The position numbers and the translations under genes were made by a program. Source: Loripinus fragilis (lineage: Eukaryota; Mollusca; Bivalvia; Lucinida; Lucinidae). From it: a DNA stretch of 64,000 nucleotides. The notes beneath the pieces were generated by a model. It made no database searches. It was not told the origin of the DNA and saw only the letters and a list, made by a program, of their open reading frames with translations. The stretch spans positions 106,674,305-106,738,304 of the forward strand of contig OZ026518.1 of NCBI GenBank assembly GCA_964019695.1, given 5' to 3'. This document shows, piece after piece, positions 44,589 through 54,591 of this stretch. How positions within the stretch are numbered: position 1 is the stretch's first letter; every line of letters begins with the position of its first letter.

Positions 44589-45673
44589 AAATATAGCGTG
44601 CACCTAGCAATACTAGACTTCAGTAAAGCTTTTGATACAGTTCCACATAAAAAATTACTTCATAAACTGAAACATTACGGAATAGATGGGAAAATTAATA
44701 AATGGATTAGATCATTCTTAACTCAACGAAAACAACAAGTTGTCATCGAAGGGGAGAGCTCAGATTCCTGCTCTGTTGATTCAGGCGTGCCTCAGGGAAC
44801 AGTCCTAGGTCCTTTACTATTTTTGTGTCATATAAACGATCTCCCAAACTGTGTTAAATCCAAAGTCAGACTCTTTGCGGATGATTGTTTACTATATACA
44901 TCAGTTAAAACCATACAAGATCAAATCCAACTCCAAGAAGATCTGAAAGCTCTGGAATTCTGGGCAAATAAATGGGGAATGAGGTTTAATGCCTCCAAGT
45001 GTTACATAATGTCAATTCATCGAACAAAGTTTCCACTCACATTCCGCTACTCTCTAAATAACCATATTCTAGAACAAGTAAATGAAAATCCTTATCTTGG
45101 CTTAACCATCAGTGATAATTTGAAATGGTCATTTCAAATAAATAAAATGTGTAACAAGGCAAACTCAACATTAGGATTCATCAGAAGAAATTTAAAACAT
45201 TGTAATAAGAAATTCAAAGAAACAGCATATATATCCCTAGTTCGCTCTGTTCTGGATTATTCAGCATCTGTATGGGACCCCTACCTGCAGAAAGACATCG
45301 ACAGAATCAAAAGTATTCAGCGTAGAGGAGCAAGATTTGTACAAAAAGACTATCAAAGAACAAGTAGTGTAACAGCAATGATGAACAAACTAGGATGGAA
45401 ACCTCTTGCACACCGTAGAAGAGAACAACGATAACCTTACTCTTCAAGATCATCAACGGCCTGGTAGCTATCCCTGCCACCGATCACATAGTATTCAACA
45501 CAAGACCATCAAGATCCGGACATAATAAACAAATTAAAGTTATTACCACCAACACTGATATATACAAGAACTCATTTTTCCCTAGAACCATTAAAGATTG
45601 GAATTCATTATCAGAAAGTGCAGTAAATTCAGACACTGTGAATGGTTTCAAGGACTCTATTTCGTGCTACTAA
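44589..45673 (+). pseudogene. LINE reverse transcriptase, 5'-truncated and frameshifted
   Basis: This is the 3' portion of a non-LTR retrotransposon pol gene. Counting from the GTG at 44598, motif A is LDFSKAFDTVPH at residues 6-17 (catalytic Asp at 7). SGVPQGTVLGPLLF lies at 62-75 and motif C FADD at 93-96. The thumb and C-terminal region then follow, including LDYSASVWDP and IKSIQRRGARF. The first frame stops at 45434, but the family's C-terminal tail resumes in another frame (TITLLFKIINGL, SFFPRTIKDWNSL) and stops at 45673, so one indel lies near 45420-45430. The endonuclease and RT fingers are absent because the insertion is 5'-truncated near 44588. It belongs to the Jockey/CR1-like type; the clade is not resolved. 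Non-functional. Confidence 0.9.
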
Positions 45674-45735
45674 ATCATCTGCGCACACCCCCCTGGATAA
45701 TTTCTGCTCAGTGATTGAGCCACTTTCCAGTATAA

Positions 45736-46378
45736 AGGCCTGTTTAGACGGCATGATTTTGTCAGCCTGACAAAGTCATACATGATTTTGTCATGTATGA
45801 TTTTTCTGTTTAGACGGCATTACAATGTCATGTGTGATTTTTTCCAACAGTGAAGAAAACTGGCTGGGCACCTTGAGCTATCTCATCATGCTCTACATTT
45901 GTTGCATTGCTATAGCTAAATACATGTCTTAAAACTCATTCCCGCAAGTCACGACTTTTGTCATCTGCTATTTCATCTGCTTATGTTCTTAGGTAGTCTT
46001 TATGGCGAAGAATATCGACCGAGATCAGACTGTTCCCTGGAAGCAGTCTGGTCAGGGTTTATAGTGTTTACTTCCATGATAAGATCTCTGAAGTGCACTT
46101 GAATATATGCAGCAGACACCACTTTCAGGACAAAATACTGGCATGTTTAGGGTTATCTCTTTTATCTTGCTCCGAAAGCAATTAACCCCAGTGACCTCAA
46201 AGCTGATTGGCTAATTCGCCATGATTTTGTAATGGCAAATAGAACCAGTTCTATCCCCCATGACATGTCGTCCTTACTCTAAAATCATATATGACTCTGT
46301 AATAGCAGTGTTTACACGAGCTGATTTGTAATGTACGACTAAGTCAGGACGACTAAATCATGCCGTCTAAACACCCCT
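45736..46378. mobile_element. 643-bp Harbinger-type element with TAA TSD
   Basis: It starts AGGCCTGTTTAGACGGCATG and ends CATGCCGTCTAAACACCCCT, inverted. It is flanked by TAA at 45733-45735 and TAA at 46379-46381. Subterminal CATGATTTTGTC/GTCATGTATGATTTT repeats occur at the left. A P4-type MITE (TTTTGTCATCTGC, CCCTGGAAGCAGTCTGGTCA, GCAGCAGAC) lies inside at about 45940-46150. No transposase. The family call rests on the TIR style and 3-bp TSD. Confidence 0.75.
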
Positions 46379-46545
46379 TAATACAGATACAGACAGATAC
46401 AGATAGTCAGTCCCTCGTGAAATCCATTATTGTTTTGGTAGCCATCTTCGAATTTCGGGCGAAACGCCTATCAACTTAAATCAGAGAGAAAGCACTCCAA
46501 GTGCTCTAATTGTTGAACACACCTCACTGGTGTCAGGTGGAACTA

Positions 46546-46652
46546 TTTTCTTTATTCCTCATCCAAAACATATGTTGTGGGTACTCATAAGAACCGTCTC
46601 AATGAGACGGTATTTTTGAGAACCCAAAACACATGTTTAAATTGATGGGTAA
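46546..46652. repeat. Hairpin family H, long copy
   Basis: About 107 bp can fold on itself. The left arm is TTTCTTTATTCCTCATCC...AAAACATATGTTGTGGGTAC. The core is GAACCGTCTCAATGAGACGG. The right arm is AACCCAAAACACATGTTTAA...TTGATGGGTAAGAAA. Confidence 0.8.
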
Positions 46653-46659
46653 GAAAGTT

Positions 46660-47159
46660 ATTATTATTTTACGCTAATAAACTTCCTTATCTGGATATAT
46701 GATTATATATTATATAAGTTTTAGAGGTCAAGTTTATCTCTCTTTATGGGGTTTGTGTGCTTGTTTATCTTTTTTAAAAGAAACTTTTTTGCTTTCTATT
46801 TCAGTCATAGAGGACAAAGAAATGTTACTATAGCTAGGACCATGCTCTTTGCATTAACAGTTTCTATCCATCAAGGTGAAGCAGAGCGTTGATCAATCTA
46901 GACAACCAGTCAATGCCTCGGTGATGATGCAAATTAAGGTTTCTAAATTATTTTCCATTTATTTTGTGAACAAATTTCAGTCTGGTACTAACTGACCTGC
47001 CAAGCAGGGAAGGCTCAGGAGAGCCTGTGAAAGTGTGCATGCTTGCCACAGCCATTGCTGCTCTCAAAGTATGGATGTAGATGAAGATTCAGGCAAAAAA
47101 TTAGACCTCTAACCCCACTGTTAGCTCAAATACTCACAGCTTTGTAAATTTTAAGTCTG
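46660..47159. other. No gene recognised
   Basis: AT-rich. The first part (ATTTTACGCTAATAAACTTC, TTATCTGGATATATG) resembles what follows hairpin H at 50.33 and 54.34 kb, so the H element may extend about 60 bases beyond the stem. The rest is unassigned. Confidence 0.35.
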
Positions 47160-47410
47160 TCTATATAACCCTTTGTTTACGAATGGATTCTTCCAACTGG
47201 TTTTAAATAATGAGCCGGCTGGTTCATTGAACATATCAAGGGGTTATAGGTTACAAATTCCAAATTAAGATGCACTTCAGTTCCTTAAGAATGTTTAATC
47301 CTGGCAAAACACAGTGCAGACCCTGATGAAATGCAGCATCATGCTGCATTTCATTTGGGTCATCACTGTTTGCTAAAGTATACCCATTTTACAATATACA
47401 AAGGGTTATT
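47160..47410. mobile_element. MITE with TGCATTTCAT hairpin (family P3)
   Basis: The stem at about 47306-47374, CAGTGCAGACCCTGATGAAA with TTTCATTTGGGTCATCACTG, encloses TGCAGCATCATGCTGCA. TACAAAGGGTTATTAAT closes it. Sister of 14755-15018. Confidence 0.6.
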
Positions 47411-47639
47411 AATATAAGCATGAACCTACCCCCTTTTAAGGAGGGGTATAGTTATAACATTTTCGGCTTGACCTTCCATCTTTCCATCCAGAATCAAATT
47501 TCAGCATCCAGTGGTTAAATATTATGTATTCTTGGTTTAAATGATTAGTACAAAGAGTATAGTTTTGCTAATATCGCTCAATTAAAATGCATATATGATA
47601 AAGTGGTCTTTGCCTTCCGCAAAAAATATAAAAAAAAAA

Positions 47640-48130
47640 ACCCTGTTTATTTACCCATTTAAGCTGAATGGATTTTCCCAATCTTATCAATTGGACTGGT
47701 CCTTTTCAATTTTGAGGGTTGCTGGGTGGTATTTTTCATTTTGATTCAAATCTGTGAGCAAGTAATGGAGACCCTGATCAGACACCACATTATGCCGCTT
47801 TGCGGCACCTGAACTGTGTCTGCTCTGTTTGCCTATATGTTTCACAAAAAGGACTAAGGTTATACACTTAAATGCTCCTTAAACTCTACAGTATACACAG
47901 CAGACATAAAAAGCAGATGACATCTTCATGATAAAACAATGGAGGTGTGATAAAGGTTAAGATAAGTTTGCTAAAAATATCCAAACGTAAAACAAGCAAA
48001 ATTTGCTTCATGTGATAAACCTAGAAATGCCCTGTTTTGAAAACAGTGAAGAGCCAGAATAGCTGGCTTCCCTTACACCAGATGATCCAGATTTGCAATA
48101 ATTTCCAATTTGCTTGTGAATACATTCATG
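47640..48130. mobile_element. Decayed palindromic MITE remnants
   Basis: At 47755-47830, GCAAGTAATGGAGACCCTGA...TCAGACACC and CCTGAACTGTGTCTGCTCTG flank ATTATGCCGCTTTGCGGC. At 48035-48105, AAACAGTGAAGAGCCAGAAT and ACCAGATGATCCAGATTTGC are a worn P2 hairpin. The lead-in ACCCATTTAAGCTGAATGGA also occurs near 18.1 kb. Confidence 0.4.
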
Positions 48131-48258
48131 GCTCAAAACTGACATCCATAAAGTTAGTTTGTTAGATAAAAAAATTAGGTGGCTGTGGCATATTTATGAA
48201 AAATCAGCCTGGTTAGAGTTAGTAAAATGGGGTGAACCTGTGTTTAATTTTGTTTTCA

Positions 48259-48421
48259 TTTATGTTTCAGATGCAGCAAAACTGTGTTTTGTAACTTTCG
48301 TTGCAAAAGATTTTGAAGAGAAGACTTTCATTTTGTGTAGAGAGACTGCCAAGGAATCAGAGAAAACTGTGAAAATAAAAAAGGAACCTTTATCATTGGG
48401 GTATCAGGCCTCCAGATACGA
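48259..48421 (+). other. Weak exon-like open stretch
   Basis: TTTATGTTTCAG, an acceptor-like sequence, precedes an open frame reading DAAKLCFVTFVAKDFEEKT and further to KKEPLSLGYQ. No domain is recognised and no donor is convincing, so it may be chance. The minus strand gives nothing better. Confidence 0.15.
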
Positions 48422-48439
48422 GTGGTTAATAAAAAATAT

Positions 48440-48530
48440 TTTTCTTATTTCCAAAACATATGTTTTGGGTACAAGTGAACTGTCCCAATGAGATGGTTTT
48501 TAGACGGTTTTCTTGAGCACCTAAAAGAAA
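48440..48530. repeat. Hairpin family H, diverged copy
   Basis: TTTCTTATTTCCAAAACATA then TGTTTTGGGTAC, TGTCCCAATGAGATGG and TTGAGCACC. The core arms are damaged (AGTGAACTGTCC / GATGGTTTTTAGACGG). Confidence 0.55.
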
Positions 48531-49590
48531 CTTTGAAAATGATATTTAAAAAAACATGAAAAATTTTACACACCAAATTTTTGTTTATCTGGAGGCCTGG
48601 ATACATAAACTGGTTTCAATTTAAATACATCCAATGGACAGCAGCTTGAAGTAATTTAGTGACGTATACTACTATAAATCTAACAAGAAAAGCTATAACA
48701 TGTGTTACATGTTATAAACGGCGTTGTTGAAAGGTTCTTATGAGTAATAATAGACGAAGGATAATAATGAGTTTTTTTTCGCAATGAGATATACATTAAA
48801 GCGGCTTTGAAATGATTCATTAAATGCTTGACGTTTCGCTAATAAACCATTCAATCAGACGGTGATGGGGTATGGAAGGGTATCGGGCTCATAATTCAAA
48901 TACGCATTATGCCTTATGCCTGATACCATTTACGGGTTATGGATGTGTATTATGCTTTATCACAAAGTGTCTGTCAGTTGTATGCATTTTACGTTCTACA
49001 AAATGACCGTGGTGATAATTCCATTTGGGTGTTCTGTATCCCTAATCCCTAATTATGCTTTAACACAAAGTGCCTCTCCGTAATAAGCATTTTACGTTCT
49101 ATGAAAAGGGTCGAGGCGATAATTCCATTTGGTTATTTCTATATAAATATAACAGTGACTGCATTTCTTTAATTCGGAATTCGCTTTCTACAGAATGGCT
49201 TTCCATATTCTGGTTCACCTGAACTTGCGTTTTCCGGTAAACCTGTTTTTGCCAAACCGCAATACGCTTAAGTCTATTTCGACTACGCAACTAAATTACT
49301 AGCTTCACCAAAAATAGCTAAACGCAAAATTAAAATAATGAAAATAATAAATAATTCTGCAGTAGAATTCTTCTCTACTTTTTGTCCCTCATTTTATGAA
49401 GAAGAAAAAACAAACACGCGAGACGATTGTCTGTGCTTGTCTATACTTTCGGAAGATAATGCACGCGAGACCCGGTGTACAGGTAAATTCTGCCCGTCAA
49501 GAGTTATCCTGATTACCCGTGGAAGGAGAAAAAAACTTTTGTTAATATTGAGGTTAGATCTACCAAATAGTGTGATATTACTTCTTACAG

Positions 49591-50526
49591 GGCCGTCGTC
49601 GGCTTTTGAAAAGTGGTACGGCCATGGAACGTCGTAGCCGTTTTTTCTGAGTGTCGAAGGCATGAGTGGGGTGGTGATAGGGGGGGGGGGGGGGGGTACG
49701 AGAGGTGGATGACCCCTCTTGTTAGGGGGTGTGGGGGAGGCCCCAAGAAAATTTTCTAATTCAAGATGTCTGTAGAAGCGATTCTAATGCATTTTGAGGC
49801 ATTTCTTTCTTGTCATACCAAGCTTATTTTACAAGCATTAGCTGCATTTCAGATGCTAACGACAGCTTTTTGAACCACCCACCAGCAATGTATTAACAAC
49901 TGTTTTGACCCCTCGGTGGGTCTCATCAAGCGATGGCAACAAACTTGACAGTTTGCTATTATTAATTCTGATACAGATATCTGTTGTTGTTTTAGTTTGT
50001 TTTTTTTTTGTTTTTTTTTTGGGGGGGGGGGGGGGGGTGTTGTTTTGACTTTTTCAGTTCGATATATACATGATCATACATTCCCAGGCCTCTAGAAAAG
50101 AGAGCGTAATTAGAAATAAGTTTCCTATTTATCAACTAAAATATATGTTGTGGGTACTCAAGGAACTGTCTCAATGAGACGGTTCTTTTGAGCACCCAAA
50201 ACATATGTTTAAATCTTTACTAAAACATATGTTGTGGACCCGGTTGTGGATACTCAAAAGAACCGTCTCGATGAGAACGATTCTTTTGAGCACCGAAAAC
50301 AAATGTTAAAACTGATGGATAAGAAAATATTCACAATATTACGCTGGAAAATTTTGCTTATCTAGACATATACATGTCCGAGTTAATATAAATGAAGGTA
50401 AAAAAGTCAATAGAAAAATGAAAAAATGACCCAGACAAAAAGGCATATTCGGCCTAAAATAAGTGGTCCGGCTAAAGCCTTTTTTGGCCAAAAAAAGTGG
50501 TCCGGCCCGTACCGCCGACGACGGCC
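49591..50526. mobile_element. Nested element with GGCCGTCGTCGG ends
   Basis: GGCCGTCGTCGGCTTTTGAA + AAGTGGTACGGCC on the left faces AAGTGGTCCGGCCCGTACCG + CCGACGACGGCC on the right. It contains long G runs (49680-49697 and about 50021-50037) and two H hairpins. A clean TSD is not visible. Frames of 89-99 codons here have no recognised domain. Confidence 0.5.
50140..50330. repeat. Hairpin family H, two adjacent copies
   Basis: The first (50140-50211) has AAATATATGTTGTGGGTACT and AGCACCCAAAACATATGTTT around CTGTCTCAATGAGACGG. The second (50222-50310) has AGAACCGTCTCGATGAGAAC + GATTCTTTTGAGCACC, then CTGATGGATAAGAAAATATT. A CCCGGTTGTGG insertion breaks the second left arm. Confidence 0.78.
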
Positions 50527-50540
50527 TTGTCTTAACGATT

Positions 50541-50757
50541 GAGGCCCTCCCGGAGGAGGGAATGAGGGGGGGGGGATACCTATTCCTTTGTTCCCTGAAA
50601 TAAATTGGCTTTTTCCCCTGCTCCCCAAAAATCGAAAACTTGCTTTCTTATGTTCCCTGTTCCCCAATATTGTCTTTGTTCCCCTCAAAATTTGCCTTTG
50701 TTCCCCTTAAATTAATGTCCTTTTTCCCCTGTTCCCCAAAACTCCCGGGAGGGCCTC
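50541..50757. mobile_element. 217-bp MITE with GAGGCCCTCCCGG ends
   Basis: GAGGCCCTCCCGGAGGAGGG and CTCCCGGGAGGGCCTC are inverted. ATT lies on each side, a possible 3-bp TSD. The interior repeats TTGTTCCCC and CCTGTTCCCCAAAA. The repeated 'CCCT/CCCC' style resembles the ATATCCCT repeats at 58.5 and 59.1 kb. Confidence 0.65.
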
Positions 50758-51499
50758 ATTGTTACAACCTATGTCTTGACGAAAACTATAATTTTCAAAG
50801 GTTCCAGCTCCACATTTTTATACACATGAACTCCCTTTCCTGAAATCCTGGACCCACCCCTGACTGACGAGGAATACTAATCTACCTAAGAGGCCAAGAC
50901 AACGGATCAAGAACCGCTACTGGCTGTTCAGGGACTAGCGGATAGCCGCACAAAAGATCTATGCCTGTCCAGAAGTATTTTTGTCATCATTTATAGCAGC
51001 ATAGGCGTCTCATACATGAACAGCGTATTGTGTTCAGTCATAAATCGATTTGCGACAACATGAAAAGCCGAAATAGGACTTTGTTGTCAATTGAAACGCG
51101 CATTGCAAGAAAGCAAACAACAGCTATTTAGAGAGATAAGAAACTTTGAAAGAGCTAATTTCGCGGATTGAGAAAACCCATGAAGCACATAACATAATGA
51201 CTTAATGGCATCAAGCGTAAAGACATTTTGTAGAATGCAGAATGCATATTGCTGAAACGCACTGTCTGTTATAGCAAATAAGAAATACACATTATTGAAA
51301 TGGAATTATGACAGGGAATTGGGGGTACAAAACACCCAAATGGAATTATTACCACGATCATTTTGTAGAATGTAAAATGCATTCAACTGATAGACACTTT
51401 GTGGTAAAGCATAATAAACATCCATAACACGTAAATGGAATCAGGTATAAGGCATAATGCGTATTTGAATTATGAGCCCGATACCCTTCCATAATGGGG

Positions 51500-52620
51500 A
51501 AGCGAGCTTTTGTGAATACTTGTTATCATCAGTCTTTTATGAAAAACAATACTTGTCCGCGGGGAAAGAAAAAGTTAGACTGCATTACGTCCCTTGATAT
51601 ACAGTATTCTAAAAAAAGAACAAGAAAAACTATGACTTCTCAAGTCGAAAGAATAATATCCCATGCATTTTCCTCCTTTTGATGGAAAGAAACCCAACCC
51701 CAGCCATGAGTTTGCGGGTGATAGGAAAAATCTACTAGCATGCCAGTAGCAAAATAAAGAAAGATGATGATTGCTTCCGCGTTTGACACAACATCGAAAC
51801 AAACCTCAGGTCAAACCAATCGAATGACCTATTTTCCGCGGTTTGCCTTTAATATTTCTTAGGTTATTTTCTTTGCTTATTCATATTTCCTGCGTGTATG
51901 CCTGTTGTACGTTCTGTTTGTTTGTTTAACTTTTTTTTTCTTACTCCTATTTTCTAATAAAATGAAAAGTTTGTTTCTGTTTTATCGTATCACTGTTTTA
52001 TCGCACACTGCTAAATATAGAATGAATGACGTCACAATGATTTACAGAATAGTCCTTTAAATACTTATTTAATATACTTATTTAAGAATTTCGTATCTAT
52101 ATTAATGAATTATCAATAAGTTCGCCCCAGAAAACCGCTGATAACACATAATTGGAAATATTTTCTTGGTAGAAATATTAATTACAATTATAAGTTATTC
52201 TAAGTTAGACCATAAGACCTGCTGGCGAGTGTGAAAAATAGGTACAGTCCGTGGGTATAACAGGGGTTGAACATCCGACATTTACACTGAAAAGACACCC
52301 AATTTTAGACGTTTTAAATACTCTTTTAATAAGAGAAGTCTACGTTTGATTTTACTTTACCCTTGGAAAAACGAAAAATTTAATCAAAGCATTATTCATT
52401 GAACAATAACTTTGATCACACCCCTCTTCGGAATAGTCCATTTCAAAACCAATTACAATTATAGGCTAAGTAACCACTGTTTCATAAATGAACTAATATT
52501 AGTTACTTATGCATTAATAAGTAACGCCGTAGAAAAAAAAAGATGATGTTGTGTTCAACTCAGTTTTTCAACCTTTGGATAAAACAAACAGTGACAGCTT
52601 ATCCTGTTCTTTTGTAGGTA
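51500..52620. other. No gene recognised
   Basis: AT-rich sequence. Frames of 62 and 75 codons (51494-51802) show no domain. No repeat match was recognised within the window. Confidence 0.4.
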
Positions 52621-52624
52621 GGTT

Positions 52625-52762
52625 AAAATGATGGTATTTAGTGACATTTTTGCAACATATATTGCACTCAGAATGGTTTAACAATTGAACTGTAATTTTT
52701 CTGAGTGTAAAGGGCAACCAATGGTTTGATGAGGTAAAAATGTCACTAAATTCCATCATTTT
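52625..52762. mobile_element. 138-bp foldback at the edge of composite locus 2
   Basis: AAAATGATGGTATTTAGTGA + CATTTTT faces AAAAATGTCACTAAATTCCA + TCATTTT, 26 of 27 bases paired. The inner TTGCACTCAGAATGGTTTA and TTTTTCTGAGTGTAAAG are also inverted. Confidence 0.72.
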
Positions 52763-53222
52763 CCACTAACTAGCCATCAAATGCCACCGTTCTCCATCAT
52801 GGTGGCAATCGATGGAAATAATTGCCATCATTTTCCATCAGCTCTGGCAAACGGTGGCAAAAATGCCTGCTCAATCTTGATGGCAAATGGTGGCATTATG
52901 GCATATAATGCCACCATTTTCCAGCGATATGTTCCAATACTCCACCGTCATGGCAAATGGTGGAAAATTTGCCACTGTTTTTCATCAGTACTGGAAAACG
53001 ATGGCAAAAAATATTAGTGGCATTTGGTGGCATAATTGCCATCGATTTTCACCGATATGTTCCAATACTCCATCGTCATGGCAAATGATGGACAAAATGC
53101 CACCATTTTCCACTCTCTTTATCAATCCCCTGTTTTTCACCATTGATGGAAATACCCATCTTAGCTCGTTCCAATACTCCATCGTTTTCCATCGAAATCG
53201 ATGGCACTTTTACAGAAGGTGA
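52763..53222. repeat. GCCATC/GCCACC word block, locus 2
   Basis: Dense TGGCAAATGGTGG, CCACCATTTTCCA, CCATCGATTTTC and ATCGATGGCA words on both strands. GATATGTTCCAATACTCCAC + CGTCATGGCAAATGG recurs at about 52926 and 53056 (TCCAATACTCCATCG again at 53170), a tandem period near 130 bp. It ends ATCGATGGCACTTTTACAGA, the complement of the start of the locus 1 block. Confidence 0.7.
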
Positions 53223-53654
53223 ACAAGTAGTGTGTGCAAGGTTCTGGACCAACCAACAAGTATTGTGTGCAAGATTCTGGACCAACCAACAAGTATTGTG
53301 TGCAAGGTTCTGGACCAACCAACAAGTAGTGTGTGCAAGGTTCTGGACCAACCAACAAGTATTGTGTGCAAGATTCTGGACCAACCAACAAGTATTGTGT
53401 GCAAGGTTCTGGACCAACCAACAAGTATTGTGTGCAAGGTTCTGGACCAACCAACAAGTAGTGTGTGCGAGGTTCTACACCAACAAGTATTGTGTGCAAG
53501 GTTCTGGACCAACCAACAAGTATTGTGTGCAAGATTTTGGACCAACCAACAAGCATTGTGTGCAAGGTTCTACACCAACAAGTATTGTGTGCAAGATTCT
53601 GGACCAACCAACAAGTATTGTGTGCAAGGTTCTGGACCAACCAACAAGTATTAA
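53223..53654. repeat. 33-bp tandem array, locus 2
   Basis: About 13 units of the same 33-bp repeat and strand as 40775-41097. Two shortened 29-bp units (GTTCTACACCAACAAG) occur near 53472 and 53570. Multiple open frames (97-222 codons) result from the repeat and are not called as genes. Confidence 0.93.
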
Positions 53655-53770
53655 TTGGGCTCTGCTGCAAGAAAATCTCAGCCTCACAGTCTTCAGAATT
53701 TGTGGCAAAATTATACTCAAACTGTCCAACTCAGCTACACAGACTAGCCAGAGCTTGAAAATTGTGAAGC
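53655..53770 (+). mobile_element. Fragment of the 'GGGCCTCGACGCGAG' MITE
   Basis: TTGGGCTCTGCTGCAAGAAA corresponds to the terminal repeat. AACTCAGCTACACAGACTAG + CCAGAGCTTGAAAATT matches the interior of 6682-6919. The right end is lost. Confidence 0.45.
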
Positions 53771-54238
53771 AATTATATATTGCCCATACAAAATCTCATG
53801 TACTCATCTAAACCATAGAATTAATATTTTTGTCTGGTTAAGTTCATATACATAAAATGGTAATTAAAATCTGTTTGGTCATCATTATTAAATATTTGGT
53901 TATCTGACATTTATGATATCTTAAATATGAAATATTTGATTTGCTAATTTCACTTGAAATACACACTAACAGCCTAAAGACAATATTTTATCTTTGCAAA
54001 AACTACCATGTTCAACCTAATAAGTACACCAGCTACTATAAGTGCACACCGAGGTTGCTTGGGCTACATATGAAATTCTGACTTTGGGTTTTGACATCTT
54101 TTTTTTTATGCTGATAAATGGATTTCAGGTTTTGAACGAAATATAATTAAATTTCATTTTGGGTTCGGCAATAAATGGATTTCTATTTTTTTGTACTTAA
54201 TATCAACAGGCGTTAGTTAAGAGTGTGTACCCAAAAAC
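53771..54238. other. No gene recognised
   Basis: AT-rich sequence without identifiable features. Confidence 0.4.
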
Positions 54239-54342
54239 AAATTTTCTTAATTCATATGTTGTGGGTAATCAAAAGAACCGTCTCAATGAGACGGTTCTTT
54301 TGAGCACCCAAAACATACGTTAAAACTGATGGGTAAGAAAAT
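54239..54342. repeat. Hairpin family H, best copy
   Basis: The arms TTTTCTTAATTC...ATATGTTGTGGGTAATCAAA and TTTGAGCACCCAAAACATAC...GATGGGTAAGAAAAT enclose the perfect core AGAACCGTCTCAATGAGACG + GTTCT. About 104 bp folds nearly end to end. Confidence 0.82.
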
Positions 54343-54591
54343 ATTTACAATTTTATGCTCAAAATTTTTGATTATTTATAAAAACTGTGATTCTTATCAA
54401 TGATCATATATAAAAAAAAAAATATTAATTTGATCATTTGTGTTGGATGAGAAATGGGTATTAGTGCCCTAAAGGTATATCTTGAATCTTTATAGGTGAA
54501 ATTATCACAAGTATTTGACAAATGTCATTGAATTGTGGTAATCCACAGTCTTATCTTCTTTTTATAAAAGCTGTTATTTATATTTTTACAG

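Larger units (their letters stand above)
48871..51493. mobile_element. 2.6-kb element with long inverted ends and 6-bp TSD
   Basis: The outermost 20 bases, TATGGAAGGGTATCGGGCTC, are repeated exactly in inverted form at the right end. ATGGGG precedes (48865-48870) and follows (51494-51499), a perfect 6-bp TSD. Inverted similarity continues through CATTATGCCTTATGCCTGAT and ATGCATTTTACGTTCTACAA. Each arm holds two tandem sub-repeats of about 95 bp (left 48955-49145, right about 51225-51440). The middle 2.1 kb has no recognised transposase and hosts further insertions (49591-50526 and 50541-50757). Superfamily unknown. Confidence 0.78.

Noticed and set aside
53143..53811. 222-codon plus-strand frame and its overlapping partners
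   Set aside because: A second 33-bp array; same artefact.
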